This document shows, piece after piece, positions 35,296-44,389 of a stretch of DNA of 64,000 nt. Made by a program: the position numbers and the translations under genes. Under the pieces are notes generated by a model. That model made no database searches, was not told the origin of the DNA, and saw only the letters and a program-made list of their open reading frames with translations. The DNA is from Paracoccus aminophilus JCM 7686 (GTDB lineage: Bacteria > Pseudomonadota > Alphaproteobacteria > Rhodobacterales > Rhodobacteraceae): positions 3,413,501-3,477,500 of the forward strand of contig NC_022041.1 of assembly GCF_000444995.1 (NCBI RefSeq), read 5' to 3'. The stretch's first letter is position 1; each line of letters begins with the position of its first letter.

Positions 35296-36252
35296 TCAGG
35301 CTGCACGGCGGATGCGGGTGACAAAGAGATCGCGCGGATCGATCACCGGCCCGCCCTGCAACCGCGCCACGGCCACACCATCGACATGGATCACGGTCAT
35401 GCCGTCGTCATCCTGCTCGAAATGCAGCTTCGGCACGGGACCGCGCGGATCGCCCTCAACGCGGATTTCGATGCGATCGACGCCGGGCGTGTAATCCCCG
35501 ACCACCGGCGGATTGTGGTGGCTGTCGGGCATCAGGACGAAAAGGTCCTCATCCTCGCCGCCTTCGGCAAAATCCCCGGCATGGGCGACCAGCGTATCGC
35601 GACCGGGGCCGCCATGCAGCCAAGCCCGCTCTGGCCCGCGATTGCCGATCAAGAGGTCATTGCCCTCGCCGCCGTTGAGATCGCTTTCGCCCGGGCCTGC
35701 GACCAGCGTGTCATTGCCGTCGCCGCCATAAATCGTGTCCCGCCCGCGCCCGCCAAAGATCTTGTCATCGCCCGCGCCGCCAAAAAGCGTGTCATTCCCC
35801 GGCCCGCCATAGATCGTGTCATTGCCACCATCCCCGGCCAGCATGTCATTCCCGGCCCCGCCATAGATGAGATCATGGCCGCCCGGACCATAGGCCCCAT
35901 CGCCGTGGACCCAATCATCTCCGCGACCGCCATAGATCGTGTCATTGCCGAGATTGCCGAAAATATCGTCGCGCCCCCCGCCGCCGTAGATCAGATCATC
36001 ACCGGTGGTTCCTGCCAGCCAATCCCCGTCCGAGCTGCCCTGAAGATGAGCGCCCGCCTGAGAGGGCCGCCCCTCTTCGCCCTCCGGCGTTTCGCCGGAA
36101 GGGCCGCCATCGGGATGTTCCCCGGCGGGATGCTCTTCGTCCGGCGTGCTGTCGTCAGAGCTTTTGTCATCATCCCCATGCCCCGCATGAAAGGCGGATT
36201 CCAAGGCAAGGCCTGCCAAAAGCAGACAGATGATCCCGCCGATTGTAAACAT
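35296..36252 (-). CDS. Membrane-anchored RTX (hemolysin-type) calcium-binding repeat protein
   Basis: A protein of 318 residues. It opens with one hydrophobic segment (MFTIGGIICLLLAGLALESA, a signal anchor), then an acidic Pro/Gly-rich linker (residues 25-75). Between about 81 and 205 come many RTX nonapeptides of the GGxGxDxUx type (for example GNLGNDTIYGG and GGPGNDTLFGG), which form a calcium-loaded parallel beta-roll. The last 100 residues end IDPRDLFVTRIRRAA. No enzyme domain is present. The N-terminal anchor is unusual, since RTX proteins are normally exported by type I secretion through a C-terminal signal. No secretion genes lie nearby. Role unknown; perhaps envelope-bound calcium or surface binding. 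Confidence 0.85.
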   Translation of the reverse strand: MFTIGGIICLLLAGLALESAFHAGHGDDDKSSDDSTPDEEHPAGEHPDGGPSGETPEGEEGRPSQAGAHLQGSSDGDWLAGTTGDDLIYGGGGRDDIFGNLGNDTIYGGRGDDWVHGDGAYGPGGHDLIYGGAGNDMLAGDGGNDTIYGGPGNDTLFGGAGDDKIFGGRGRDTIYGGDGNDTLVAGPGESDLNGGEGNDLLIGNRGPERAWLHGGPGRDTLVAHAGDFAEGGEDEDLFVLMPDSHHNPPVVGDYTPGVDRIEIRVEGDPRGPVPKLHFEQDDDGMTVIHVDGVAVARLQGGPVIDPRDLFVTRIRRAA

Positions 36253-36563
36253 GGCGACTCTCCGGACTCAGGTGTTGAACAGTTCTCTTTATAACCCCGG
36301 TGCGCTCTGCTCGCAGACGAATGTTAAGAGAAGGTTAACCGCCAGAGATGCACCCGCCGGGCCGCCAGAGCGCAGTTCTGCCGGTCTCGGCGCAGCGCCC
36401 TCAGACTGACGTCGCGAAATTTTTCCCTGACCCTATTGCACCTTATGTTGACCGGGTGAATTCTGGGCGGGTTAACTTTGACCAAGCCTCCGCCCCCTGA
36501 GCCTTGTGCAGCTGCTCCGGACGCGAGGCTGCCAAGGACTTCGGGACAAGGTTGGGAGAAGGA
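36253..36563. other. 311-bp divergent intergenic region (RTX gene / cfa)
   Basis: No coding potential is seen. It must contain promoters for the RTX gene (minus) and cfa (plus). A weak candidate for cfa is TTGACC at 36448-36453 with TTAACT at 36472-36477 (18-base spacer). The plus-strand leader ends in GGGAGAAGGA before the cfa ATG. No clear operator was found. Confidence 0.4.
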
Positions 36564-37874
36564 ATGAACACGTTACTGCGCGCCTTTCTCAGCAAGGCGA
36601 TCACCACGGGACATCTCACCATCGCGGGCCATACCGGAGACGAGATGACCGTCGGGGACGGCACCGGCCCCGCAATCCGACTGCGCTTCAACACCGCCTC
36701 TGCCGAACGGGCCGTCGCCCTCGATCCGGCGCTGAAACTCGGCGAGTGCTATATGGAGGGCGAGATCGATTTCGAAGAGGGCACGGTCTACGACCTCATC
36801 ATGCTGGCCTATCGCAACGCCGGCCGCGATCTGGTCAGCACGCCCTGGGCCAAGCTGATGGAGCAGTTCCGCGTCGCCTGGCGGCGCTTCCATCAGCTCA
36901 ACACCCGCAACAAATCGCGTGGCAATGTCCATCGCCATTATGATCTGTCGGCGGATCTCTATCGCATGTTCCTTGACCCGGACATGCAATATTCCTGCGC
37001 CTATTTCTCCGATCCCCAAATGGATCTGACCGAGGCGCAGCTGATCAAGAAGCGCCATATCGCCGCCAAGATGCTGATGGCCGACGGGATGGAAACGCTC
37101 GACATCGGCTGCGGCTGGGGCGGCATGGGGCTTTATCTCGCGCGGGTTGCCGGGGCGAAGGTGACCGGGGTCACGCTCTCGGACGAACAACTTGCGGTCG
37201 CCAAGCGCCGGGTCGAAGCCGAGCATCTGGCGGGCCGGGTCGAGTTCCGCCTGCAAGATTATCGCGACATTTCCGAAAGCTTCGACCGCATCGTTTCGGT
37301 CGGCATGTTCGAACATGTCGGCATCAACCATTACGACACCTTCTTTCGCAAAAGCGCGCAGCTTTTGAAGAAAGACGGCGTTATGCTGTTGCACACAATC
37401 GGCCGTGCCGATCCGCCCGGTGCGACCAACCCCTTCATCCACAAGTATATTTTCCCGGGGGGCTATATTCCGGCCTTGTCCGAAGTCATGCATTCGATCG
37501 AAAAATCCGGGCTGATCGCCACCGATATCGAGATCCTGCGCCTACATTACGCCGAGACGCTGAAAGCCTGGCGCGAGACCTTCATGGCGCGGCGCGACGA
37601 GGCCAAGGCGATCTATGACGAGGCCTTTTGCCGGATGTGGGAATTCTACCTCGCGGGCAGCGAGGCCACCTTTCGCGAGGGCGGCATGGTCGTGTTCCAG
37701 ATCCAGCTCGCCCACCGGGTCGAGAATGTACCGATCACTCGCGACTATATCGCCGAGGGCGAAAGCCGACTCGCCCGGCTTGAGGACAGCAGGGGTATTC
37801 CGGCCCCCGCCTGGCCCGAGGACTGGCCAGAGCTTGCGCAAAAGGCCAATCGCATCCGCTCGGTTTGCGGTTAG
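36564..37874 (+). CDS. cfa: Cyclopropane-fatty-acyl-phospholipid synthase
   Basis: A SAM-dependent enzyme of 436 residues that adds a methylene bridge to unsaturated acyl chains of membrane phospholipids. The N-terminal domain (residues 1-120, including ALDPALKLGECYMEGEIDFE) is typical of Cfa. The methyltransferase domain has YDLSADLYRMFLDPDMQYSCAYF, the SAM motif TLDIGCGWGGMGLYLAR, and later GVTLSDEQLAVA and VGMFEHVG. The catalytic bicarbonate-site region SCAYF and the C-terminal EFYLAGSEATFR are also seen. AGAAGGA precedes the ATG at 36564. It is monocistronic. The last codons and the stop lie in a 13-bp tandem repeat. Confidence 0.93.
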   Translation: MNTLLRAFLSKAITTGHLTIAGHTGDEMTVGDGTGPAIRLRFNTASAERAVALDPALKLGECYMEGEIDFEEGTVYDLIMLAYRNAGRDLVSTPWAKLMEQFRVAWRRFHQLNTRNKSRGNVHRHYDLSADLYRMFLDPDMQYSCAYFSDPQMDLTEAQLIKKRHIAAKMLMADGMETLDIGCGWGGMGLYLARVAGAKVTGVTLSDEQLAVAKRRVEAEHLAGRVEFRLQDYRDISESFDRIVSVGMFEHVGINHYDTFFRKSAQLLKKDGVMLLHTIGRADPPGATNPFIHKYIFPGGYIPALSEVMHSIEKSGLIATDIEILRLHYAETLKAWRETFMARRDEAKAIYDEAFCRMWEFYLAGSEATFREGGMVVFQIQLAHRVENVPITRDYIAEGESRLARLEDSRGIPAPAWPEDWPELAQKANRIRSVCG

Positions 37875-37918
37875 GGGCTGCGGTTAGGGGCTGCGGTTAG
37901 AGTCTGCGGCTAGGGCAT
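37867..37918 (+). repeat. Four-copy 13-bp tandem repeat across the cfa stop
   Basis: Four head-to-tail units of GCGGTTAGGGGCT: copies 1 and 2 are identical, copies 3 and 4 are diverged (GCGGTTAGAGTCT, GCGGCTAGGGCAT). The cfa stop TAG lies in the first unit, so the others are untranslated. It ends 16 bases before the stop of the convergent hydrolase gene. Confidence 0.85.
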
Positions 37919-37933
37919 AGGGTCGCGTGGGGT

Positions 37934-39217
37934 TCAGCGCGAAAAGGCGTTGAACCCTGCAAGCTGCTCATCCATCGCCAGCAAATGCTCGAAGACGCGG
38001 GGCGAGGCGCGCAAGCCGTTGTGCTCGAATTCATTGGTCAGCCACAGCCGGACATTGCCCAGCCCGCGCGCCGTGCGCAGGGAAAGGTCTTGGTCGACAT
38101 ACATGTCATCGGTATAGACCGCCGCCGTCACCGGCACCTCATTGGTCGCAAGCCGCGCCGGATCGTAAAGCTGTGCGTCCAAGGGCATCTGCGCCAAGGC
38201 GCGCGCCGCCGGGCCAAAGGGGCGCAGGGCGCGGATCTCGTCAAACATCCACGGATAGATCATCTCGCCCGTGAGCATCAGCGGGCGACGAGCCGCGTCG
38301 AATTCTGGAAATTCAGCCAGCAGGCTCTCGGCGGCCCAGTCTGTCGCCTGCCCATGCTGGGCGTAGATCGCCTCATGGATGACCGCGAAGAGCGGATTAT
38401 GGTCAAACGACGTCGTGTCGCGGACCGTGCCAAGGAAGCTCTCGGAAAGCTGGCCATCCGCCGCAAAAGCCTCGTCGAGCAGCCAATGCAGCGTCTCGAA
38501 AGCGTCGCTCATGCCGAGGCTCAGGCCCAGATATTGCAGCCGCCGCACAGTAAGGCGGTCGCCATCGGGCAGGCGCACATCCTGCGTCGCGCAAAGAACG
38601 GCGATGCGGTCCAGAACCGCCTGATCCTGCGGGTAGCGCGCGAAATACTGGAGATTCTTGTCGGCAACGCGCGGATAGGTGTGGCGATAGATCTCGCGCG
38701 CATCGGATGAAATCCCGGCCAAACCGCCGGTGATATAGCAGCCCGCCAGACCCTCGGGGGCCAGCGAGAGATAGCTCAGCGTCAGAAAGCCGCCGTAGCT
38801 TTGGCCAAGCGTGAACCACTTCTGCCCGTCGAAACGCGCTTTGCGCAGATGCTCGGCGTCGCGGATGATGCTGTCGGCGCGCAGGCAAGAGAGGTAATGC
38901 GCGCCCTCCTCGGCGCTCATCGCGGCAAAGGCACGGCCCTGCACCGGGGTCGAGCGCCCGGTGCCGCGCTGATCCAGAAAGAGCACGCGGAAGCGTTTGA
39001 GCGCGACCCCAAGCCAGCCCGGCGCGCCGCCGATCGGACGCGGCGATTTCCCGCCCGGCCCGCCTTGCAGATAGACCAGAACCGGCAGCGCCTCGCCGCC
39101 CGGCGCCACGACCTCGCGCGCAAAGACCGAGATCTGCGCGCCTTCGGGTCTGGCCCAATCCAGCGGAACGGAGAGCTGATGATCGCGGATGGTTGCGCCG
39201 GGGATGCGGTAGGTCAT
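37934..39217 (-). CDS. Alpha/beta hydrolase, prolyl aminopeptidase-like (peptidase S33)
   Basis: An enzyme of 427 residues, matching the length of the larger prolyl aminopeptidases (about 425) rather than the short 310-residue type. The oxyanion region is YLQGGPGGKSPRP, followed by LFLDQRGTGRSTP. The nucleophile elbow is GQSYGG with Ser140, and a late catalytic His sits in NEFEHNGLR. It would remove N-terminal proline or hydroxyproline from peptides in the cytoplasm. It stands alone, convergent with cfa. The family assignment is firm; the substrate is inferred. Confidence 0.87.
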   Translation of the reverse strand: MTYRIPGATIRDHQLSVPLDWARPEGAQISVFAREVVAPGGEALPVLVYLQGGPGGKSPRPIGGAPGWLGVALKRFRVLFLDQRGTGRSTPVQGRAFAAMSAEEGAHYLSCLRADSIIRDAEHLRKARFDGQKWFTLGQSYGGFLTLSYLSLAPEGLAGCYITGGLAGISSDAREIYRHTYPRVADKNLQYFARYPQDQAVLDRIAVLCATQDVRLPDGDRLTVRRLQYLGLSLGMSDAFETLHWLLDEAFAADGQLSESFLGTVRDTTSFDHNPLFAVIHEAIYAQHGQATDWAAESLLAEFPEFDAARRPLMLTGEMIYPWMFDEIRALRPFGPAARALAQMPLDAQLYDPARLATNEVPVTAAVYTDDMYVDQDLSLRTARGLGNVRLWLTNEFEHNGLRASPRVFEHLLAMDEQLAGFNAFSR

Positions 39218-39277
39218 GGCGGGCCTTGCTGGGGTTTTCTCCCTCCTACCCCAGCACGGCGCGATTGTCGAAGCCGC

Positions 39278-40024
39278 TTAAAGGCAGCGCCCGCCGTCGA
39301 TCTCCATCGCGACGCCGGTGATCATCGAGGCCTCGTCCGAGCACAGAAAACAGGCGGCATTGCCCAGATCCTCTGGGGTGGAAAAGCGCCCGAGCGGGAT
39401 GGTCGAGAGGATTCTCGCGCGGATTTCCGGCGTATCGCCGCCCATGAAGGTGGACATCAGGGCGGTCTCGCCCATCACCGGATTGACCGCATTGACGCGG
39501 ATGCCGAAGGGCGCAAGCTCGACCGCCATGCCCTTGGTCGCAGAGATCATCCAGCCTTTGGACGCGTTATACCACGTCAGATTCGGGCGCGGCGAGACGC
39601 CTCCGGTCGAGGCGACATTCAGCACGACGCCTGATTTCTGCGACTTGAAATAGGGCACGACCAACTGTGCGGAATTATAGACCGAGCGCATGTTCGTCTC
39701 GGCAATCCGGTCGTAGGTCGCGTCATCGATCTGGTCGAGCGGCGTCGGCACATGCCCAACCCCGGCGTTGTTGACCAGAATATGGAGCCCGCCAAAGGCC
39801 TCCAGCGCCAGGGCGCGCGCCTCTTCGAACGCGGCCCGCAGCGTGACATCCCCGACCAGCGCCCGGCCCTGTTTGCCCAGCTCTTCGGCGACGCGCAACG
39901 CGTTCGCGCCGTCGCGGTCCATGACCACGACCTTCGCCCCCTCTGCCGCGAATTTCCGCGCGATCCCCTCGCCGAAACCGGACGCCGCGCCGGTCACGAT
40001 CGCCACTTTTCCCGAAAGCCGCAT
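39278..40024 (-). CDS. SDR family oxidoreductase (FabG-like)
   Basis: A short-chain dehydrogenase of 248 residues: TGAASGFGEG cofactor loop (residues 11-20), NNAGVGHVP, catalytic Ser in NVASTGG, WYNASK with catalytic Tyr and Lys, and the C-terminal ITGVAMEIDGGRCL. The substrate is unknown. AGGAGGAGAAG precedes the ATG at 40024; a long in-frame extension further upstream overlaps the divergent aldehyde dehydrogenase and is a shadow. Being divergent from an aldehyde dehydrogenase across 108 bp, it may act in sequence with it (alcohol to aldehyde to acid), which is inference. Confidence 0.9.
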   Translation of the reverse strand: MRLSGKVAIVTGAASGFGEGIARKFAAEGAKVVVMDRDGANALRVAEELGKQGRALVGDVTLRAAFEEARALALEAFGGLHILVNNAGVGHVPTPLDQIDDATYDRIAETNMRSVYNSAQLVVPYFKSQKSGVVLNVASTGGVSPRPNLTWYNASKGWMISATKGMAVELAPFGIRVNAVNPVMGETALMSTFMGGDTPEIRARILSTIPLGRFSTPEDLGNAACFLCSDEASMITGVAMEIDGGRCL

Positions 40025-40132
40025 CTTCTCCTCCTGTCCTTTGCCCAAGCTTGCGCCGATCCCACCGCTCTCGACAACTGCGATCTTGGGGGCGCATGAT
40101 CGGCACGGGACGACGGGTTGGGGAGGACGGTC

Positions 40133-41620
40133 ATGACCGATTGGCAGGCGCGCGCCGCGGCGCTTTACACCGGCGATTTCCGCCCGATGTTCATCGGCGG
40201 CGCTTGGGTCCCCGCGCAATCGGGCGAGGTGATCGAGGCGCGCAACCCCGCCACCGGCGCGCTTCTGGCGACGATCCCCAAGGGCAGCCCGGCGGATATC
40301 GACGCTGCCGTCCGCGCCGCCCGCCGCGCCCTCGAGGGCCCATGGGCGCGCTTCACCCCTTTCGAGCGGCAGGCGCTTTTGCTGCGCATCGCCGAGCGCA
40401 TGGACGCCGAATGGGAGACGCTGTGCCTGTCCGATACGCTCGATATGGGGATGCCGATCTCGCGCACGCTGCTGAACCACCGCCGCATCATCGGGATGCT
40501 GCGCTGGTATGCGGGGCAAGCGGTGGCGATCCACGGCGCGACCATCCCGAATTCTTTCCCGGGCGAAATCCTGTCGATGACCGTCAAAGAGCCGGTCGGC
40601 GTCGTCGGCGCGATCATCCCGTGGAATGGGCCCATGGCCAGCGCGATCTGGAAGATCGGCCCGGCGCTCGCCACCGGCTGCACGGTGGTGCTGAAACCCT
40701 CGGAGGAGGCCTCGCTGACCGTGCTGATGATCGCGCGGATCATGCAAGATGCCGGGCTGCCCGAGGGCGTCTTGAACATCGTCACCGGCATGGGGCTTGA
40801 GGCCGGGGCGGCGCTCGCCGCGCATCCCGAGGTCGACAAGATCGTCTTCACCGGCTCGACCGCGACCGGGCAGGCGATTGCACGCGCGGCGACCGGCACG
40901 CTGAAACGGGTGACGCTGGAGCTCGGCGGGAAGTCTCCGGTCATCATCTGCAAGGACGCCGATCTCGACAAAGCCGTGCCGGTCGCGGCGATGTCGGTCT
41001 TTGCCAATTCCGGGCAGGTCTGCATCGCGGGCTCGCGGCTCTTTGTCGAGCGAGGGGTTCAGGACGAAGTCCTCGCCCGGCTTGCCGATTTCGCGCAAAA
41101 GCTGCGGGTGGGTGATGGGCTTGACCCCGGCGTCGATCTCGGGCCGCTGATTTCGGCGCGGCAGGCCGAGCGCGTCGCGGGTTATCTCGAGGCCGGACGC
41201 GCGGAAGGGGCCGCGCTGATCACCGGCGGCACGCGGCTGAGCGGTGCGGATTACGGCAGCGCGCAGTTCTTTGCGCCGACCGTCTTCGGCAATGTCACCG
41301 ACGAGATGCGCATCGCGCGCGAGGAAATCTTCGGTCCGGTGATTTCGGCCCTGCCCTTCGACACACTGGACGAGGTCGTCGCGCGCGCCAATGCCACGCC
41401 CTATGGTCTCGCCGCCGGGATCTTTACCCGCGACCTCGGCACCGCGCATAAGCTGGCGCGGCGCACTCGGGCGGGCTCGGTCTGGGTGAATATGTATCAC
41501 GCCATCGACCCCGCCGTGCCCTTTGGCGGTATGAAACAGTCGGGCTATGGCCGCGAAGGCGGTGTCGAGCAGATCGAGGCCTATCTGGAAACCAAGGCGA
41601 TCTGGATCAACACCGACTAG
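40133..41620 (+). CDS. Aldehyde dehydrogenase family protein
   Basis: An enzyme of 495 residues. The catalytic Glu263 is in TLELGGKSPVI and Cys297 in SGQVCIAGSR, with the cofactor segment GAIIPWNGPM. The end of the protein reads VPFGGMKQSGYGREGG, which is common in betaine-aldehyde-like and phenylacetaldehyde-like members. The substrate is unclear. The ATG at 40133 follows GGGGAGGA; a TTG at 40118 is in frame but closer to the SDR promoter. It is convergent with lpdA, with seven bases between the stops and no visible terminator hairpin. Confidence 0.9.
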   Translation: MTDWQARAAALYTGDFRPMFIGGAWVPAQSGEVIEARNPATGALLATIPKGSPADIDAAVRAARRALEGPWARFTPFERQALLLRIAERMDAEWETLCLSDTLDMGMPISRTLLNHRRIIGMLRWYAGQAVAIHGATIPNSFPGEILSMTVKEPVGVVGAIIPWNGPMASAIWKIGPALATGCTVVLKPSEEASLTVLMIARIMQDAGLPEGVLNIVTGMGLEAGAALAAHPEVDKIVFTGSTATGQAIARAATGTLKRVTLELGGKSPVIICKDADLDKAVPVAAMSVFANSGQVCIAGSRLFVERGVQDEVLARLADFAQKLRVGDGLDPGVDLGPLISARQAERVAGYLEAGRAEGAALITGGTRLSGADYGSAQFFAPTVFGNVTDEMRIAREEIFGPVISALPFDTLDEVVARANATPYGLAAGIFTRDLGTAHKLARRTRAGSVWVNMYHAIDPAVPFGGMKQSGYGREGGVEQIEAYLETKAIWINTD

Positions 41621-41627
41621 TGCGGCC

Positions 41628-43016
41628 CTAGATGTGCAAGGCGCGGCCAAGGGCTTTCAGGCAGGCCTCGTGCAAAGCCTCGCCCCGGGTGGGATGGGCG
41701 TGGATCGTGCCGATGAGATCGCCCAGCCGCGCGCCCATTTCCAAGGCAAGCGCGAAACCCGCCGCGAGTTCGGAAATCCCCGCGCCGACGGCCTGAATGC
41801 CTAAGATCTCCTCGCTGTCCTTGCGCGCAGTGACGCGGATGAACCCATCCTCGCGCCCCGCCGTCATGGCGCGGCCATTGGCGGCAAAGGGGAAAAGCCC
41901 TGTCACGACCTCATGGCCCGCCGCCTGCGCCTCATCGGGCGAAAGCCCGACCGAGACGATCTCGGGATCGGTGAAGCAAACCGCCGGAATGGCGCGGTGA
42001 TCCCAGTCGCGGCGGTGGCCTGCGACGATCTCTGCGACCATCTCGCCCTGTGCCATCGCGCGATGGGCGAGCATCGGCTCTCCGGTGACATCGCCAATCG
42101 CAAAGACCCCGCGCATCGAGGTCCGGCATTGCCCGTCCACCGCGAGATAAGGCCCGCTCATCGCCAGACGCAGCCCCTCGATCCCGGCCTCGCGGGACCG
42201 GGGACGGCGGCCGACGGTGACGAGGATCTTCTCGGCGGCAATCTCGATCGCGGCATCGGTGACCGCGACGCGCAGCGCGCCCTGATCGGAGAGGCCGCCC
42301 GCCCGCGCGCCCGTCATCACCTTGACGCCCAACGCGAGCAGGCGCTGCGAGACCGGCCGGGTCAGCTCGGCGTCATATTGCGGCAGGATGCGCGGCCCGG
42401 CTTCCAGCACCGTGACCTCGCTGCCAAGCTTGGCGAAGGCCGTGCCGAGTTCGAGCCCGATATAGCCGCCCCCGACCACGGCGAGCGTTTTCGGCACCTC
42501 ACGCAGCGCCAGAGCCTCGGTCGAGGACATCACCCTCCCGCCAAAGGGCAGCGCGGGCAGCTCTACCGGGGCCGATCCCGTCGCGATCACCACCGCCTCG
42601 GCGCGAATCAGAACCGGGCCCTCAGGGGTCTCGACCAGCGCGGTCTTGCCGTCGCGCAGGGTCGCTTCGCCCGCGATCAGGCGAACGTTCGCTTTGCGCA
42701 AAAGCGTCGAGACGCCATTGTTCAGCCGCTCGACGATGCCGTCCTTCCACGCCACCGTCGCGCCCAGATCGACCTGCGCGCCGCTGGCGGAAATCCCCAT
42801 TTCGGGCGCTTTCGACAGGCTGGCAATGCGGTGGAATTCATCGGCTGCGTGGATCAGTGCCTTCGAGGGAATACAGCCCATATTCAGGCAGGTCCCCCCC
42901 GGCGGCAGCGGATCAACCACGACCGTATCAACGCCCAACTGACCCGCGCGGATGGCGCAGACGTAACCCCCGGGACCGGCGCCGATCACCAGAAGGCGAC
43001 AGGAAATCTCGCGCAT
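41628..43016 (-). CDS. lpdA: Dihydrolipoyl dehydrogenase (E3 of the branched-chain complex)
   Basis: A flavoprotein of 462 residues that reoxidises dihydrolipoamide on E2 with NAD+. The FAD motif is VIGAGPGGYVCAI (residues 10-22) and the redox disulfide is Cys43 and Cys48 in GGTCLNMGCIPSKAL. The NAD motif is AVVGGGYIGLELG, the second FAD site is FAIGDVTGEPML, and the C-terminal active-site pair His/Glu is in HAHPTRGEALHEA. It is the last gene of the bkd operon, starting one base after the E2 stop. The Met in place of the usual Val in the redox loop (LNMGC) is typical of bkd-linked and some other E3s. Confidence 0.93.
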   Translation of the reverse strand: MREISCRLLVIGAGPGGYVCAIRAGQLGVDTVVVDPLPPGGTCLNMGCIPSKALIHAADEFHRIASLSKAPEMGISASGAQVDLGATVAWKDGIVERLNNGVSTLLRKANVRLIAGEATLRDGKTALVETPEGPVLIRAEAVVIATGSAPVELPALPFGGRVMSSTEALALREVPKTLAVVGGGYIGLELGTAFAKLGSEVTVLEAGPRILPQYDAELTRPVSQRLLALGVKVMTGARAGGLSDQGALRVAVTDAAIEIAAEKILVTVGRRPRSREAGIEGLRLAMSGPYLAVDGQCRTSMRGVFAIGDVTGEPMLAHRAMAQGEMVAEIVAGHRRDWDHRAIPAVCFTDPEIVSVGLSPDEAQAAGHEVVTGLFPFAANGRAMTAGREDGFIRVTARKDSEEILGIQAVGAGISELAAGFALALEMGARLGDLIGTIHAHPTRGEALHEACLKALGRALHI

Positions 43017-43017
43017 C

Positions 43018-44388
43018 TTAAGCCTCCACGAAGATCAAAGCGGGGGTTTCGAGCAGCTCTTTCAGCCGCTGGACGAAAACGGCGGCATCCCAGCCGTCGA
43101 TGATGCGGTGATCGAAACTGCAGGAAATGTTCATCATCTTGCGGGGTTCAAAGGCGGTGCCGTTCCAGAACGGCCGCACCGCCAGCCGGTTGATGCCGAT
43201 GATCGCGACCTCGGGAACGTTGAGGATCGGCGTCGTCGCAATCGCGCCCAAAGGCCCCAGCGAGGTCACGGTGATGGTCGAACCCGACAGCTCCTCGCGC
43301 TTGGCCGAGCCGTCACGCGCGGCCTGAGCCAGCCGCAAAAGCTCGGCCGCCGTGTCGCGCAGCGACATCGCCTCGGCATGGCGCAGAACCGGCACCATCA
43401 GCCCGTTCGGCGTCTGGGTCGCGATGCCAAGATGAACCGCACCAAAGCGGCGCGCGATGCCCTCCTCGGGCAGATAATGCTGGTTGATGACCGGATGGTC
43501 TTTCAACGCGCGGATCAGGGCGCGGGCGATGAAGGGCAGCAGCGTCAGCTTGGCCGCCTTTCCCTCGGCATTCATCCGGGCGCGCAAGTCTTCGAGCGCG
43601 GTCGCGTCGACCTCTTCGACGATGGTGATCGCCGGGACGCGGTTGGCCTCTTCCATCCGCTCGGCGATGCGGCGGCGCAGGCCGATGATCTTGATGTCCT
43701 CGACCCGCGGATCGCTGCGCGGACCGCTGACCTGCGGCAGACCGCCGGTGGCAATGAAGGCGTCGAGATCCTCATGGGTAATGCGCCCACCCGGACCCGA
43801 GCCGCGCACTAGTCGCAGGTCGATCCCGGCATCCCGCGCTCGGCCCCGCACAGAAGGCGCGGCGATGGGCTTTTCCCCTTCAGCGCGCAAAGGCGCGGTC
43901 GCGCGCGGCGCCTTGGCGGCGGGGACCGGGTCCGCTGGCGGTTTTGGCGTGGAAGTGGGCTCGGCTTGGGCCGTAGATTGCGCGTCAGAATGCGCCTCGG
44001 CATGAGCTTCGGAACTTGCGCCAGACCGCGCCTCTGCCTGAGCGGAGGCCTTTGCGTCAGCTCCAGCCCCCGCGTCAGCCCTCGCCCCCGCGTCAGCTCC
44101 AGCCCCCGCGTCAGCCTTTGCCCCGCCCTGCGCGACATTGCCCGCACCATCGACCTCCAGCCGGATCAGCTCCGCGCCGACTGCGATCTTGTCGCCCGTC
44201 GCACCGGCCAGCCACAGCACGGTCCCGGTGACAGGAGCCGGGATTTCCACGGTCGCCTTGTCGGTCATCACCGCGACCATCGGATCATCCTCGCGGATGG
44301 TCTGGCCGACCGAGACCATCCATTCGGCGATCTCGGTTTCGGCAATGCCTTCGCCGATATCGGGCATACGGATCGAATGGATACCCAT
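43018..44388 (-). CDS. bkdB: Branched-chain 2-oxoacid dehydrogenase E2 (dihydrolipoyl acyltransferase)
   Basis: The core protein of the complex, 456 residues. One lipoyl domain is at the N-terminus (IHSIRMPDIGEGIAETEI, lipoylated Lys in VMTDKATVEIP). A long Ala/Asp/Gly-rich linker follows (about residues 86-140). The peripheral-subunit-binding domain is APSVRGRARDAGIDLRLVRGSGPGGRITHEDLD. The catalytic domain ends in FDHRIIDGWDAAVF, with the His-x-x-x-Asp active-site motif. It transfers the branched acyl group to CoA. It starts one base after the E1 beta stop. The linker is encoded by an in-frame 18-bp repeat. Confidence 0.93.
   Translation of the reverse strand: MGIHSIRMPDIGEGIAETEIAEWMVSVGQTIREDDPMVAVMTDKATVEIPAPVTGTVLWLAGATGDKIAVGAELIRLEVDGAGNVAQGGAKADAGAGADAGARADAGAGADAKASAQAEARSGASSEAHAEAHSDAQSTAQAEPTSTPKPPADPVPAAKAPRATAPLRAEGEKPIAAPSVRGRARDAGIDLRLVRGSGPGGRITHEDLDAFIATGGLPQVSGPRSDPRVEDIKIIGLRRRIAERMEEANRVPAITIVEEVDATALEDLRARMNAEGKAAKLTLLPFIARALIRALKDHPVINQHYLPEEGIARRFGAVHLGIATQTPNGLMVPVLRHAEAMSLRDTAAELLRLAQAARDGSAKREELSGSTITVTSLGPLGAIATTPILNVPEVAIIGINRLAVRPFWNGTAFEPRKMMNISCSFDHRIIDGWDAAVFVQRLKELLETPALIFVEA
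44054..44125 (-). repeat. In-frame 18-bp tandem repeat encoding the E2 linker
   Basis: Four consecutive 18-base units (GCGTCAGCTCCAGCCCCC on the plus strand, two exact and two diverged) inside bkdB. Read on the coding strand they give repeats of the GAGADA/GARADA type. Units are a multiple of three, so copy-number changes would keep the frame and only lengthen or shorten the flexible arm. Confidence 0.85.
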
Positions 44389-44389
44389 G

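Noticed and set aside
35133..35324. A possible 63-residue gene between rpsO and the RTX gene (minus strand)
   Set aside because: It would start with TTG inside the RTX gene, has no ribosome site and no recognisable sequence; the region more probably holds the rpsO promoter.
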